NCBI RefSeq assembly: GCF_044769865.1
Contig: NZ_JBIZWA010000001.1
Span: forward strand, 1,612,001-1,676,000
Reading direction: 5' to 3'
Length of the DNA stretch: 64,000 nucleotides
Source: Homoserinimonas sp044769865
GTDB lineage: Bacteria; Actinomycetota; Actinomycetes; Actinomycetales; Microbacteriaceae
This document shows positions 42,688 through 50,953 of this stretch, in pieces. The first letter of the stretch is position 1, and each line of letters starts with the position of its first letter. A model generated the notes under the pieces. That model made no database searches, was not told where the DNA came from, and saw only the letters and a program-made list of their open reading frames with translations. The position numbers were made by a program, and so were the translations under genes.

Positions 42688-43817
42688 GACGCCACCGCCT
42701 CGACCAGACGGCGCATGCTCGACTCCTCGATACGCACATACACTTGCGTCGTCGCGGGGGAGGCGTGCCCGAGTAGCTGCTGCACGGCGAACACGTCACG
42801 GTCTACCGCATAGACCCTCGTGGCGAACCGGTGCCGCAGCGCGTGCATGGTGACTCCGGCTGGCAGTAGGCGCGAAATGAGCTTGCCTAAGTAGGCGGGC
42901 GAGATATGCCCATGGTCGTTACCGGGGAACACGTACCCCTCGGGCAGCGACCGAAGCATGCTCACGTGGTTCGGAGCCAGGGGAAGCGAGCGCTGGTGTG
43001 CTCCCTTGCCGTGCACCGTCAGCGTCCAGATGCCGTCACGCTGCATCAAGTCCTTGGAGTGCACCTGTGCGACCTCAGCGCGGCGCATGCCCAGCTCCGC
43101 GGCGAGCACCAACGCGAGACGCTCCCGCGGTGACGCGAACGCAAGCGCCTTCCGGTACTCCTCTTCAAGAGCCGGGCGCGGGAGGTGTGTGCCGCGCCTG
43201 ACAACGGGGAGCTTCTCCGCCGGGGAGGTCTCCATCCGCCCGGACTGGACAGCCCAGGCATAGAACACGCGGAGGACAGAGCGATGAGCGCGGCGCGTCT
43301 CCGGCTTCCAACGCTTCTCGCTCAGCCAGTCGACGAGGTCATCGAAGCCAACATCGAACGGGTCAAGGTTGGTGTGATCACGAGCGAAGCGGGATAGCTG
43401 CGCCATGCGCACGCTTACCGAAGTGCGGGGCTGCCCGTTGGCGCGCAGATACGAGCGGAACGCATCAAGGGCCGGGCGCCACTTCTCCGGCACTGGGGCC
43501 TTCTTCGTGACGTAGCTGGGCTCCTCGCTCGGGTCATCGGCCATGCGGCCACTCGCAGCCGCCCAACGGTAGAAGGCACGGATGGAGGTTCGCAGCGAAA
43601 GACGGGTGTGCTTGTTGCTCGACTCCCGGTCGAGCCATGCGCGGATGTCCTCATAGGTCACGCGCCACGGGCTCAGTCCGATACCGTCAGCGAATCGGCG
43701 CACGTGCTTGAGCCTCGTCTCGATTGTCGAATCTGCATAACGTGCGGCACGCTGCGCGGCCTCGAAAGCGGTGACCGCATCGCCCCAACGCAATTCGGGC
43801 GTGTATGTCGTGGGCAT
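42684..43817 (-). CDS. Tyrosine recombinase with two N-terminal core-binding domains
   Basis: 377 residues. The catalytic domain (about 205-377) has all expected residues: GMRRAEVAQ (R), VHGKGAHQR (K), HALRHRF (H-R), LGHASPATTQVYV (H and Y). The N-terminal half contains two successive SAM-like domains with matching wording: TRLKHVRRFA...FYRWAAASGRM and VRMAQLSRFA...FYAWAVQSGRM. Most XerC/D-type enzymes have one such domain. It is inside the replication operon, unlike the integrase, so it may act on element resolution or a different site. Confidence 0.88.
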   Translation of the reverse strand: MPTTYTPELRWGDAVTAFEAAQRAARYADSTIETRLKHVRRFADGIGLSPWRVTYEDIRAWLDRESSNKHTRLSLRTSIRAFYRWAAASGRMADDPSEEPSYVTKKAPVPEKWRPALDAFRSYLRANGQPRTSVSVRMAQLSRFARDHTNLDPFDVGFDDLVDWLSEKRWKPETRRAHRSVLRVFYAWAVQSGRMETSPAEKLPVVRRGTHLPRPALEEEYRKALAFASPRERLALVLAAELGMRRAEVAQVHSKDLMQRDGIWTLTVHGKGAHQRSLPLAPNHVSMLRSLPEGYVFPGNDHGHISPAYLGKLISRLLPAGVTMHALRHRFATRVYAVDRDVFAVQQLLGHASPATTQVYVRIEESSMRRLVEAVAS

Positions 43818-45466
43818 CAGTTAGCCTCCTCAGTGGTTGATTCATCGCAGGTTGGGTGTGTGGTTGCGCCTGCCGTTGCAAGCGCTTCGTGCAGCGGCAG
43901 GCTGCACCGCGAGCACAGTCGTGATGATGCTGACGCGGTGTTGGACAGGGTGTATGCCTGCCCCCGGTTAGTCCGCGCATGATGCCGGTAAACCTCAACG
44001 TCGGACGCGGCCAGCGCAGGGGTGAGGCGCTGCAAGAGTGCGGTCACGCCTCGCGCTGTCTTGGGCCAGTCAGCAGGGTGCCTCTCGCCATCGTCGAGCG
44101 CGCTCAATAGATCAGCGCACGTGCCCTCCCATCGCCCCGTCGATCGCACAAGAGTGACAATCGCCGACGCGAAGGAGTTGCCGTCGACCACGTCTTGAGC
44201 CGCCGACGTCGTTGCTGCCTGGTAGTCGGCGAGCGTGCTCCAGCCGGTGACCTCGTCGAGTGCTGCGAGCACGCGCGCGAAGTCCGCCATGCGGGGCAGC
44301 TCGGGCACGTGAACAGTCGGAAGCGCGCCCAGCACCTTCACGAGCGTGTCGAGCAAGGCACCGAGCGTCTCGGGCCGGCCGTCCGCGGCTTCCGCCATTA
44401 CCTCGGCGTCGGTACGTCGCTGTCGTCGAGTGATTGGCTGCAACTCGATCGGAAGCAGACGGTCGGCAACATCGCCCTGGAGAGCACCCGGGTCGATCGT
44501 CGTGATGACGATCGGCCGGCGGAACCGCAGCACGCTAATCGAGTCATCGCTGTACCGTTCCCGTCTCACGAGGGCCGCGCCGGTCACCGCCTTGCACAGT
44601 GCGTCCTGGAACCACGGCGCCATCCGCGAGATGTTGTCGAGACCGATGCCATAGGCATTGAACGCGGCAACAGCCCAGTTCTCCTCGTCGCGCGGCTGCG
44701 ACTGCATCGAGGCGGCAGATGGGTCGATCAGAGACAGCACGAGCGTCGCGGCGGTCGTCTTGGCCGTGCCCTGTTGCCCTGTCAGCGCCAAGATCGGCTG
44801 AGGACTGCCGTCGAGGAGCGCACCCACGAGCCACCCCACGACCAGCCGGAAGCCGGATTCGTCGACGTTCAGCAACGCACGCAGCCGGTCGAAGGAGCCA
44901 CCGGCGACGGGCTCGGGGAGTGCCAGCATCGCTTTAGTGCGGCGGAACAAGATCGGGGCGTGCTTGACGACAGCCCATCGCTCCGCCGTCGCCACGACCG
45001 CGCGGGCGTCGGGCGTGCCAAGGTCGAGCACCACACCATCCCCATGAGCGCCAACGCGGATGGCGACGCGCGTCTCCGGCGAGTGGCGAGCGTCACCCTC
45101 AAGCACCGCAAGCGCATCGGTGAGCGCGCCGCCCGAAGCCACACGGCCTTTGTCGTCGTAGTAGGCCGCTGCGAGCTGCTGCCTGAGCCCGCCATCCTCG
45201 CGCAGCTTGTATGCGATACCCGGGAGCGAATGGGCGACGGCATAAATCTTGCTGTCATCGCCGCGCACCACGTCATAGCGCGACCGAGCCAACTGCACCA
45301 GCTCCGTAGCCTGATTCGGGCCGGTACGCCCTCGTTCCTCAGCGGCACGCTCGGGCTTGGGCGGATCGGTGTATAGATCGGGATTGAACTCATCGGGCAC
45401 GGGGGAGCCTTCCTGGGCCGGGTCAACGTTCAACAGGCCGTCCCATCCGGACACAGGACTAGCCAT
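43817..45466 (-). CDS. Helicase/primase-like ATPase of the element
   Basis: 549 residues. Central P-loop ALTGQQGTAKTTAATLVLSL, then a likely Walker B/sensor region (NAYGIGLDNISRM and PIVITTIDPGALQGDVADR). This layout resembles D5-like/SF3-type replicative ATPases found in actinobacterial phages and plasmids. A cysteine cluster (CSRCSLPLHEAL, then HPTC) ends the protein. ATG 45466 (MASPVSGWDG) is preferred; the longer frame upstream is arginine-rich readthrough over the neighbouring gene. Probable role: initiation or unwinding for element replication. Confidence 0.75.
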   Translation of the reverse strand: MASPVSGWDGLLNVDPAQEGSPVPDEFNPDLYTDPPKPERAAEERGRTGPNQATELVQLARSRYDVVRGDDSKIYAVAHSLPGIAYKLREDGGLRQQLAAAYYDDKGRVASGGALTDALAVLEGDARHSPETRVAIRVGAHGDGVVLDLGTPDARAVVATAERWAVVKHAPILFRRTKAMLALPEPVAGGSFDRLRALLNVDESGFRLVVGWLVGALLDGSPQPILALTGQQGTAKTTAATLVLSLIDPSAASMQSQPRDEENWAVAAFNAYGIGLDNISRMAPWFQDALCKAVTGAALVRRERYSDDSISVLRFRRPIVITTIDPGALQGDVADRLLPIELQPITRRQRRTDAEVMAEAADGRPETLGALLDTLVKVLGALPTVHVPELPRMADFARVLAALDEVTGWSTLADYQAATTSAAQDVVDGNSFASAIVTLVRSTGRWEGTCADLLSALDDGERHPADWPKTARGVTALLQRLTPALAASDVEVYRHHARTNRGQAYTLSNTASASSRLCSRCSLPLHEALATAGATTHPTCDESTTEEAN

Positions 45467-45704
45467 CACCGAAGCTCCGCCTCGCTCGCTGCAAGTCCTC
45501 GGCACGCAGGACACGCGAGCGCGCGGCCCGGTCAGCGGCGGCGCGCGAGTCAGCTTCGAGAGCCGCCCGCTCCGTGCTGCTGGACGGGAGAGCGACCGCG
45601 CGAACCCGTAGCGCCTCAGCGCGGGCCCGATGGAGAGCCTTGGACTCCTCCGGCCGAGGCGTGAACCGTGCAGCGAATAGCGTGTCGCCCTCGCCGCCAC
45701 TCAC
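45459..45704 (-). CDS. Small charged hypothetical protein
   Basis: 81 residues, alanine/arginine-rich, likely one long helix. The GTG start at 45704 overlaps the stop of the previous gene as GTGA, and its end overlaps the ATPase start by 8 bases. The tight spacing supports a real gene although no family is recognised. Confidence 0.6.
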   Translation of the reverse strand: MSGGEGDTLFAARFTPRPEESKALHRARAEALRVRAVALPSSSTERAALEADSRAAADRAARSRVLRAEDLQRARRSFGDG

Positions 45705-46039
45705 TGCCGAGCCTCCAGCGCAGAGCCCGCTACAGTCGCGAGCTCGTCGAGAGCACGGGCAAGCCTCGAGGCCACCGATGGAAGAAGGGTGGCGTGTGGC
45801 GCGTTCGTGTTGAGCACGAGCTTGGGAGCGCTGAACGACTGCCCATCGGCATCGCGATACTCATAGACAGCAAGCCAAAGGCTCACGGACTGACCCTCCT
45901 CGCCCACAAGCTCCTCGTGCGTATCAAGCACGTGCTCGCACTCGATACGCCCGTCGTCAAGCTCCTCCCAACTGCCCCGGCGCACATGGTCTGTCTGGCA
46001 CCACGTGAACGTGCGGCAAGGGCCGACCTCGGCGGTCAT
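45701..46039 (-). CDS. Hypothetical protein, DUF6907-like
   Basis: 112 residues. CRTFTWCQTDH followed by a CEH motif and an acidic, mainly beta stretch (SVSLWLAVYEYRDADG) resembles the small actinobacterial DUF6907 proteins found in phages and plasmids; this match is from memory of the pattern. Start and stop overlap both neighbours (ATGA, GTGA). Function unknown. Confidence 0.6.
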   Translation of the reverse strand: MTAEVGPCRTFTWCQTDHVRRGSWEELDDGRIECEHVLDTHEELVGEEGQSVSLWLAVYEYRDADGQSFSAPKLVLNTNAPHATLLPSVASRLARALDELATVAGSALEARQ

Positions 46040-46266
46040 CGAGCACTCGCCATCTGTGGCTCGAACAAAGCGAGGAATGGCTCTCGCGGAATCAGCACTC
46101 GTCGTCCGATGCGAACAGACGGGAGCTCCCCAGCCGCTGCACTCGCGCTCACGGTTCGTGGGTCAACGCCGAGCACGCGCGCGGCTTCTGCGATCGTCAA
46201 TGCAGCGGTGTCGGCGCTACGCGCATCCGCCAGGGTGACTATGGGGCGGGCTTGTGTCTTGCTCAT
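46036..46266 (-). CDS. Excisionase-like HTH protein
   Basis: 76 residues with a MerR/Xis-type winged helix: LTIAEAARVLGVDPRTVSAS, then RIGRRVLIPREPFLALF, the usual helix-turn-helix domain-17 layout. The strong AGGAGG ribosome binding site and first position in the operon fit a directionality factor for the integrase. It could also be an operon activator. Confidence 0.75.
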   Translation of the reverse strand: MSKTQARPIVTLADARSADTAALTIAEAARVLGVDPRTVSASAAAGELPSVRIGRRVLIPREPFLALFEPQMASAR

Positions 46267-46304
46267 GACTTCCTCCTTGTGGGTACAACGTCAAGTACGA
46301 GTAC

Positions 46305-46392
46305 ATCTACGCATGTTTGCGTGTGTCCCGTCAAGCGCCACGCCGTGTTTTTTGGGGGCAGGATGTCAATTTGCCCGGCTTTGCCCTAATCT
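46305..46392. promoter_or_regulatory. Divergent control region of the element
   Basis: Minus-strand promoter: TTGACG (46334-46329) and GTAGAT (46310-46305), 18-base spacer containing the inverted repeat ACGCA-TGTT-TGCGT (46309-46322). Plus-strand -10 box TAATCT (46387-46392) ends 6 bases before GTG 46399. The arrangement is a classic repressor-controlled lysogeny switch. Confidence 0.6.
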
Positions 46393-46398
46393 GTGACG

Positions 46399-47148
46399 GT
46401 GAGCACGCATCCGGAAAGCGAGAGCTGGGCCAAGCGACAGACGGTCGAGATTGGTGCGCGCGTGCGCGCTGCTCGGCGAGATCAGGGGCTCAGCGCTCAG
46501 GACGTTGCCGACCGCACGCTGACCCTCGGTCATTACGTAAGGCGCTCGGTAATCGCCGACCTTGAGAACGGGCGACGGCCAGTCCTGCCAGTCGCTGACC
46601 TCTTCGCGATCGCCCTGGCGCTCAACGTGCCGCCCCTTCTGCTCCTCTTTTCTGTCGACAGCCATGGCGAGTACGAGGTGTGGGATCGGCAAGCGCTCCC
46701 GGTGTGGGAGGTCATCGAATGGTTCACCGGGGCCAGGCCAATTGAGTCGGCTGGCCTGCCATGGTCGGCTGATCCCGAATCCGACCGCGAGGACTGGTTG
46801 GCAGTCACGGATGTCCTCGCGCAGAGCCGCGAGTACAAGCGACTCGTCGGGAACGCTGTTGCGGCGAACCGCGATCTCGCCCACACACTTCACCGGGCAG
46901 AGCGACTTGACGGCGCCGAGCGACTCTGGCTCAACGGGAAGCTCGAAGAGCAACTAGGCATCGCAGATGATGCGATGCGGGACCTCGTGCGCTTCAAGGA
47001 GAAGGCGCTCAACGCCGGCCTAGTCCTGCCTGAGGTCGACGAGCCCTCGGCCGATTCCAGCGTGTGGAGTCGTGCTCGTGTCCACCTTGCAAGTGATCGA
47101 GATGCTGGCGCCGTCTCGCTCGGTGACGAAGCGCGGAAACATGGCTAA
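46399..47148 (+). CDS. XRE-family repressor
   Basis: 249 residues with an N-terminal lambda-repressor-like HTH (about 10-70; RAARRDQGLSAQDVADRTL) and an unassigned C-terminal region with a probable helical segment. GTG 46399 is preferred to GTG 46393 because a TAATCT box ends 6 bases before it (leaderless). It overlaps the integrase start by 8 bases. Likely maintains the integrated state by blocking the divergent operon. Confidence 0.82.
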   Translation: MSTHPESESWAKRQTVEIGARVRAARRDQGLSAQDVADRTLTLGHYVRRSVIADLENGRRPVLPVADLFAIALALNVPPLLLLFSVDSHGEYEVWDRQALPVWEVIEWFTGARPIESAGLPWSADPESDREDWLAVTDVLAQSREYKRLVGNAVAANRDLAHTLHRAERLDGAERLWLNGKLEEQLGIADDAMRDLVRFKEKALNAGLVLPEVDEPSADSSVWSRARVHLASDRDAGAVSLGDEARKHG

Positions 47149-48361
47149 CCGCGGGCGACGGCGCGGCGTCGGCTCGATCACGAGCTACACGACGAAGGCC
47201 GGCACCCGCTGGCGCTGGCAACTCCGAGTGCCACTCGACCCCGAGCACCCCGACGCAGGCACACGGCAGGCAGGTAAGGGCGGTTACTCCACCGCACAGG
47301 AAGCCGACGCCGCACTACAGGAAGCACGGCGCAAAGCACGCGCCCTGGGCACCCTCGCCAAAGGCGGGCCTCCCACTGTCGCGACCTTCGCTGCCGAGTG
47401 GCTCGACGGTCTCACCCTCGCGCCCTCGACCATCTACGGCTACCGCAAGATCATCCGCCACCACGTCAACCCGCAACTAGGTCGACTGCGCCTCGACCAG
47501 CTCACCGCCACGCGGCTCGCCCGCCACTATCGCGAACTCCTCGAACACGGACGCGCCGACGATAAAGACAAGGGTGGGCCGCTCTCGGCCAACTCCGTCA
47601 ACAAGGTTCACGTCGTCATCGGTGCCATGCTCGACGCCGCGATCGACGACGGCCACATCGCCGCGAACCCGGCCCGCAAGTCGCGCACTGTGAAAGCGCC
47701 CACCGGCAAAGCAATCCGTGCCCAGCGCCCCGAGCTGGAAACGTGGACGGCCACAGAGCTACGCACATTCCTCGACTGGAACAGGGACGAGCTGCACGAT
47801 GAGGCCTTCCCCATCTGGCAAGTGCTCGCCCACACCGGCATGCGGCGCGGCGAAGTCCTCGGACTCCGATGGGGCGACATCGACCTAACAAACCAGCGCA
47901 TCAGCATCCGGCGCGCCGTCGACACCGTGCAGCGCAACACCGTCAAGAGCACCAAGACCGGCAGCGCCCGCGTCGTCGACATCGACGACGACACCACCGC
48001 AGTCCTCCGCTCGTGGAAGGCAGCACGAGGCGCGCTATCGCTCGACCTCGCCCGACCCTCCTCGCCCGTATTCGGGCACCTCGACGGACGCCTCCGCGAC
48101 CCCAACGCGGTAACCGCGCTCTGGACCAGGCGCGTCCAATGGGCGCGCGAGCAACTCGGCGACCACGCACTCAAGCCACTCACCATCAAGGGACTCCGAC
48201 ACACTCACGCGACCCTGCTGCTCGAGCTTGGCGTGCACCCCAAGGTCGTCCAGGAGCGCCTCGGCCACAGCAACATCAGCACGACGATGAACATCTACTC
48301 GCACGTGACTCCCACCATGCAGCGCGACGCCGTCGCCCGCCTGGCGCAAATGCTGTCCTAA
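47141..48361 (+). CDS. int: Tyrosine integrase
   Basis: 406-residue phage-type integrase. AP2-like arm-binding region at about 1-60 (GSITSYTTKAGTRWRWQLRV), SAM-like core-binding domain (about 75-175), and catalytic domain with HTGMRRGEVLGLRW (R), RHTHATLLLELG (H-R) and LGHSNISTTMNIYSHV (H, Y). It points towards tRNA-Ser and lies 0.9 kb from it, as expected for the enzyme that inserted the element. ATG 47141 is used; longer in-frame starts lie inside the repressor gene. Confidence 0.95.
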   Translation: MANRGRRRGVGSITSYTTKAGTRWRWQLRVPLDPEHPDAGTRQAGKGGYSTAQEADAALQEARRKARALGTLAKGGPPTVATFAAEWLDGLTLAPSTIYGYRKIIRHHVNPQLGRLRLDQLTATRLARHYRELLEHGRADDKDKGGPLSANSVNKVHVVIGAMLDAAIDDGHIAANPARKSRTVKAPTGKAIRAQRPELETWTATELRTFLDWNRDELHDEAFPIWQVLAHTGMRRGEVLGLRWGDIDLTNQRISIRRAVDTVQRNTVKSTKTGSARVVDIDDDTTAVLRSWKAARGALSLDLARPSSPVFGHLDGRLRDPNAVTALWTRRVQWAREQLGDHALKPLTIKGLRHTHATLLLELGVHPKVVQERLGHSNISTTMNIYSHVTPTMQRDAVARLAQMLS

Positions 48362-48467
48362 CACAATCGTTGGTACATACCTGCGCCGTCCCTGCTCCGT
48401 CGCTCGCAGCAAGGACTAAGCGAGTGCCCGAGCTGCGAGGGCGGCGACCGTCAGGGAGCCGCCCGGA

Positions 48468-48528
48468 TTGCTAAGAAGTCTGGCCGGGTGCTAGAGTCCA
48501 GCGAAAGGCGGCCAAGGGCCGCAGCTTT
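48468..48528 (+). promoter_or_regulatory. Hairpin and candidate promoter after int
   Basis: TTGCTA (48468-48473) and TAGAGT (48492-48497) are 18 bases apart, pointing at the downstream membrane gene. GGCGGCC-AAG-GGCCGC (about 48507-48522) forms a small stem followed by CTTTG. The 344-base gap 48362-48705 also contains a purine-rich tract (about 48538-48559) and is visibly poorer in GC than its surroundings; no gene recognised before 48706. Confidence 0.4.
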
Positions 48529-48705
48529 GTGCTGCCCAGAAGAAGAAAAAGAAGAAGAGCAGCAAACTCGAAAAGCCTAGCTCGACCTAACCTCGCCCGC
48601 TCGAGTTTTGTACCAAGATTTGTATTAGAGAGAGAATTTCGTGCTGCCCCCAGGCGGAGGTACGGACGCTGTCTCAAAAAGCGGGGCACCGATACAGTTC
48701 CGACT

Positions 48706-49155
48706 GTGGATAGCGGATGGGCAGTGCTGCTCGGATCACTCATTGGATTCGTAACGTCGATGATTGGTGCGGTGATCGTGCCGTTCGTGCTGGAGGGAAA
48801 GCGCGTGCGCGAACAGGAGCGGCATGCACGGGCCGAGTCCCTGCGGCGCCTTGTGCCCTCCATCATCGAGTTCGGGTTGAAGTCGAGTCGTCTTTCAGAT
48901 GATGTGATGCTCGCTTCAAGCATGAGGTGCGTGGGCGAGCTCGAGACATGGCTCAAGCCAAATGAATGGCAGATCGGCCGGATGGCGGTGCATACGGTCA
49001 TCGTGGCGGACCGGGATGAAGACCATGCGGAGGTTGTGGCGGCATTCGCGCAGCTCGCGCCTGCGTGGTTGCGGGGTGACCTATCGGCTGCCGAAGCTGC
49101 TGATCGGTTTACTCGATTGACCGGCATAGCGGTCGAGCGGTGGGCGCTCAACTGA
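48706..49155 (+). CDS. Small membrane-anchored protein of unknown function
   Basis: 149 residues: one N-terminal transmembrane helix (about 5-30, LLGSLIGFVTSMIGAVIVPF) followed by a charged cytoplasmic helical domain. GTG 48706 is chosen because the helix begins immediately and the longer upstream frame is arginine-rich and implausible. No family recognised. It is alone between the integrase and the tRNA, the position where satellites and prophages often carry accessory cargo. Confidence 0.6.
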   Translation: MDSGWAVLLGSLIGFVTSMIGAVIVPFVLEGKRVREQERHARAESLRRLVPSIIEFGLKSSRLSDDVMLASSMRCVGELETWLKPNEWQIGRMAVHTVIVADRDEDHAEVVAAFAQLAPAWLRGDLSAAEAADRFTRLTGIAVERWALN

Positions 49156-49168
49156 GCCCACATGGTCA

Positions 49169-49188
49169 TGTTGCATAAGTCGTTGCAT
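49169..49188. repeat. Two GTTGCAT sites near tRNA-Ser
   Basis: GTTGCAT at 49170-49176 and 49182-49188, 60-78 bases inside the tRNA-proximal attachment site. They match the three copies near the other end (40009-40040), as expected for integrase or Xis arm sites. Confidence 0.6.
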
Positions 49189-49247
49189 GAAGGTGCCGGG
49201 TAGAGCGTCGAAGGCCCGCGCATCCCAATGATGGCGGGCCTCGACCG

Positions 49248-49335
49248 TGGCGGAGAATGGGGGATTCGAACCCCCGAGGGCGTTAACCCAACACGCTTTC
49301 CAAGCGTGCGCCATAGGCCACTAGGCGAATTCTCC
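49248..49335 (-). tRNA. tRNA-Ser (GGA)
   Basis: 88 bases including an encoded CCA. Acceptor stem GGAGAAT with ATTCTCC, discriminator G, anticodon arm CACGC-TTGGAAA-GCGTG giving anticodon GGA, a long variable arm as in all serine tRNAs, and T-arm GGGGG-TTCGAAT-CCCCC. The last 24 bases double as the attachment site of the mobile element and remain intact after insertion. Confidence 0.97.
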
Positions 49336-49470
49336 TGACGGCTGAGTGCGGTCTCCCGCATCGGCCTCACAAGATCTTACGCGATTTCGTGAGGCGTGCT
49401 TGCCAGCGCACGTCCCGCTCAGGATGTCGGGGGAGAATCGTTGTTGATCTCGATCAACGAAGGAGCACTC

Positions 49471-50928
49471 ATGACTTTGCTGGATGACGCCAACTGGGCG
49501 GGGCGGATTTATGTCGACGGTTGGACGAGCGGCGGCGCTGGTTCGATCCCGGTGGTGGAGCCGGCGACGGGCCGTGAGCTCAGTTCTGTTGGCGCTGCAT
49601 CCGTCGATGACGTGCTGAAGGCATCCACCTCGGCGGCCCGTGCGCAGCGCGATTGGGCGCAGCGTCGACCTGAGGAGCGCGCGGCCGTGCTTCGTCGGGC
49701 TGGCCAGCTTTTCGAGGAGTACGGGGAGGAGATCCAGGGCTGGAACATCCGCGAGACGGGGGCGATCCCGCCGAAGGCTCAGCTCGAGACTCACACTGCC
49801 GCGAACGAGTGCTACGAGGCATCCGCCCTTCCCGGCCACCCGCACGGTGAGGTGCTCACGAGCAATGAGGACCGCTGGTCGTTCGCCCGCCGCCGCCCCG
49901 CCGGTGTCGTCAGCGTGATCGCGCCCTTCAACTTTCCGCTGATCCTGTCGATCCGTTCGGTCGCGCCGGCGATCGCGCTCGGCAACAGCGTGCTCCTCAA
50001 GCCGGACCCCCGCACCGCGGTCTCGGGCGGTGTCGTGCTCATGCGCATCTTCGAGGAGGCGGGGCTGCCCTCCGGAGTGCTTCAGCTGCTCCCGGGCGGG
50101 GCGGATGTCGGTGCCGCGGTCTGCGAGGCGCCTGAGGTTCGGGTCATCGCCTTCACGGGCTCCACGCCTGCAGGCCGCAAGGTCGGCGAGTCGGCGGCTC
50201 GCAACCTCAAGCGCGCACACCTGGAGCTGGGCGGCAACAACGCCCTCATCGTGCTGCCCGGCGCCGACCTCGAAAAGGCCGTCTCGGCGGGCGCCTTCGG
50301 TTCCTTCATGCACCAGGGCCAGATCTGCATGACGACGGGGCGTCACCTCGTGCACGAGAGCATGTACGACGAGTACGTGCGCCTGCTTTCTGAGAAGGCG
50401 GAGGGCCTGCCCGTCGGCGACCCCGCCTCGGGCCAGGTCGCGCTCGGACCGATCATTGACGAGAAGCAGTGGGACCGCATCGACGGCCTCGTCAAGCAGT
50501 CTGTCGAGGCGGGTGCAACGGTGTCGGCTGGTGGTGGTGGCGAGGCCTTGTTCTACCGCCCGACCGTGCTCTCGGGCATCGACCGCACCAACCCGGGCTG
50601 GACGGAGGAGATCTTCGGGCCTGTCGCCCCCGTCATGAAGTTCAGCACGATCGACGAGGCCGTCGAGCTGGCCAACGCGAGCGAGTACGGCCTCTCGGTC
50701 GGCATCCTGGGCGACGTGGGGGAGGCGATGAAGGTCGCCGACCGCATCAATTCGGGCAAGATCCACATCAACGAGCAGACCGTCTCTGACGAGGCCAACT
50801 CGCCCTTCGGTGGCGTGGGCGCATCCGGCACCGGCTCGCGTGTTGGCGGCGCGACCGCCAACATCGAGGCCTACACCGAGACCCAGTGGCTCACGATGCG
50901 GCCGGAGATCGCGATCTACCCGTTCTGA
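49471..50928 (+). CDS. Aldehyde dehydrogenase, benzaldehyde dehydrogenase-like
   Basis: 485-residue NAD(P)-dependent aldehyde dehydrogenase. The active-site cysteine is in MHQGQICMTTGRH, the general-base glutamate in HLELGGNNALIVLPG, and the cofactor loop in FTGSTPAGRKVGE; VSVIAPFNFPLILSIRS is typical of the benzaldehyde/vanillin dehydrogenase group. ATG 49471 with GAAGGAG 5 bases upstream is preferred to a longer frame. Likely oxidises aromatic aldehydes from lignin-type material, which would suit the plant-polymer theme (inference). Confidence 0.9.
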   Translation: MTLLDDANWAGRIYVDGWTSGGAGSIPVVEPATGRELSSVGAASVDDVLKASTSAARAQRDWAQRRPEERAAVLRRAGQLFEEYGEEIQGWNIRETGAIPPKAQLETHTAANECYEASALPGHPHGEVLTSNEDRWSFARRRPAGVVSVIAPFNFPLILSIRSVAPAIALGNSVLLKPDPRTAVSGGVVLMRIFEEAGLPSGVLQLLPGGADVGAAVCEAPEVRVIAFTGSTPAGRKVGESAARNLKRAHLELGGNNALIVLPGADLEKAVSAGAFGSFMHQGQICMTTGRHLVHESMYDEYVRLLSEKAEGLPVGDPASGQVALGPIIDEKQWDRIDGLVKQSVEAGATVSAGGGGEALFYRPTVLSGIDRTNPGWTEEIFGPVAPVMKFSTIDEAVELANASEYGLSVGILGDVGEAMKVADRINSGKIHINEQTVSDEANSPFGGVGASGTGSRVGGATANIEAYTETQWLTMRPEIAIYPF

Positions 50929-50953
50929 GGCTGACCGCAGCTCCCGGCGTCGG

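Larger units (their letters stand above)
39878..49271. mobile_element. Integrative element inserted in tRNA-Ser, satellite-like
   Basis: Bounded by an identical 24-bp direct repeat (39878-39901 and 49248-49271) that is the 3' end of tRNA-Ser(GGA). It contains an integrase beside the tRNA, a divergent repressor, an excisionase-like HTH protein, a helicase-like ATPase, a second tyrosine recombinase, a tape-measure-like protein and several small proteins. No capsid, terminase, portal, lysis or conjugation gene is seen. Codon use looks less GC-biased than in the flanks. Phage satellite or remnant prophage are the main options. Confidence 0.88.

Noticed and set aside
39878..49271. Complete prophage
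   Set aside because: No capsid, portal, terminase, baseplate or lysis genes.
39878..49271. Integrative conjugative element
   Set aside because: No FtsK/Tra-type translocase, relaxase or spread genes.
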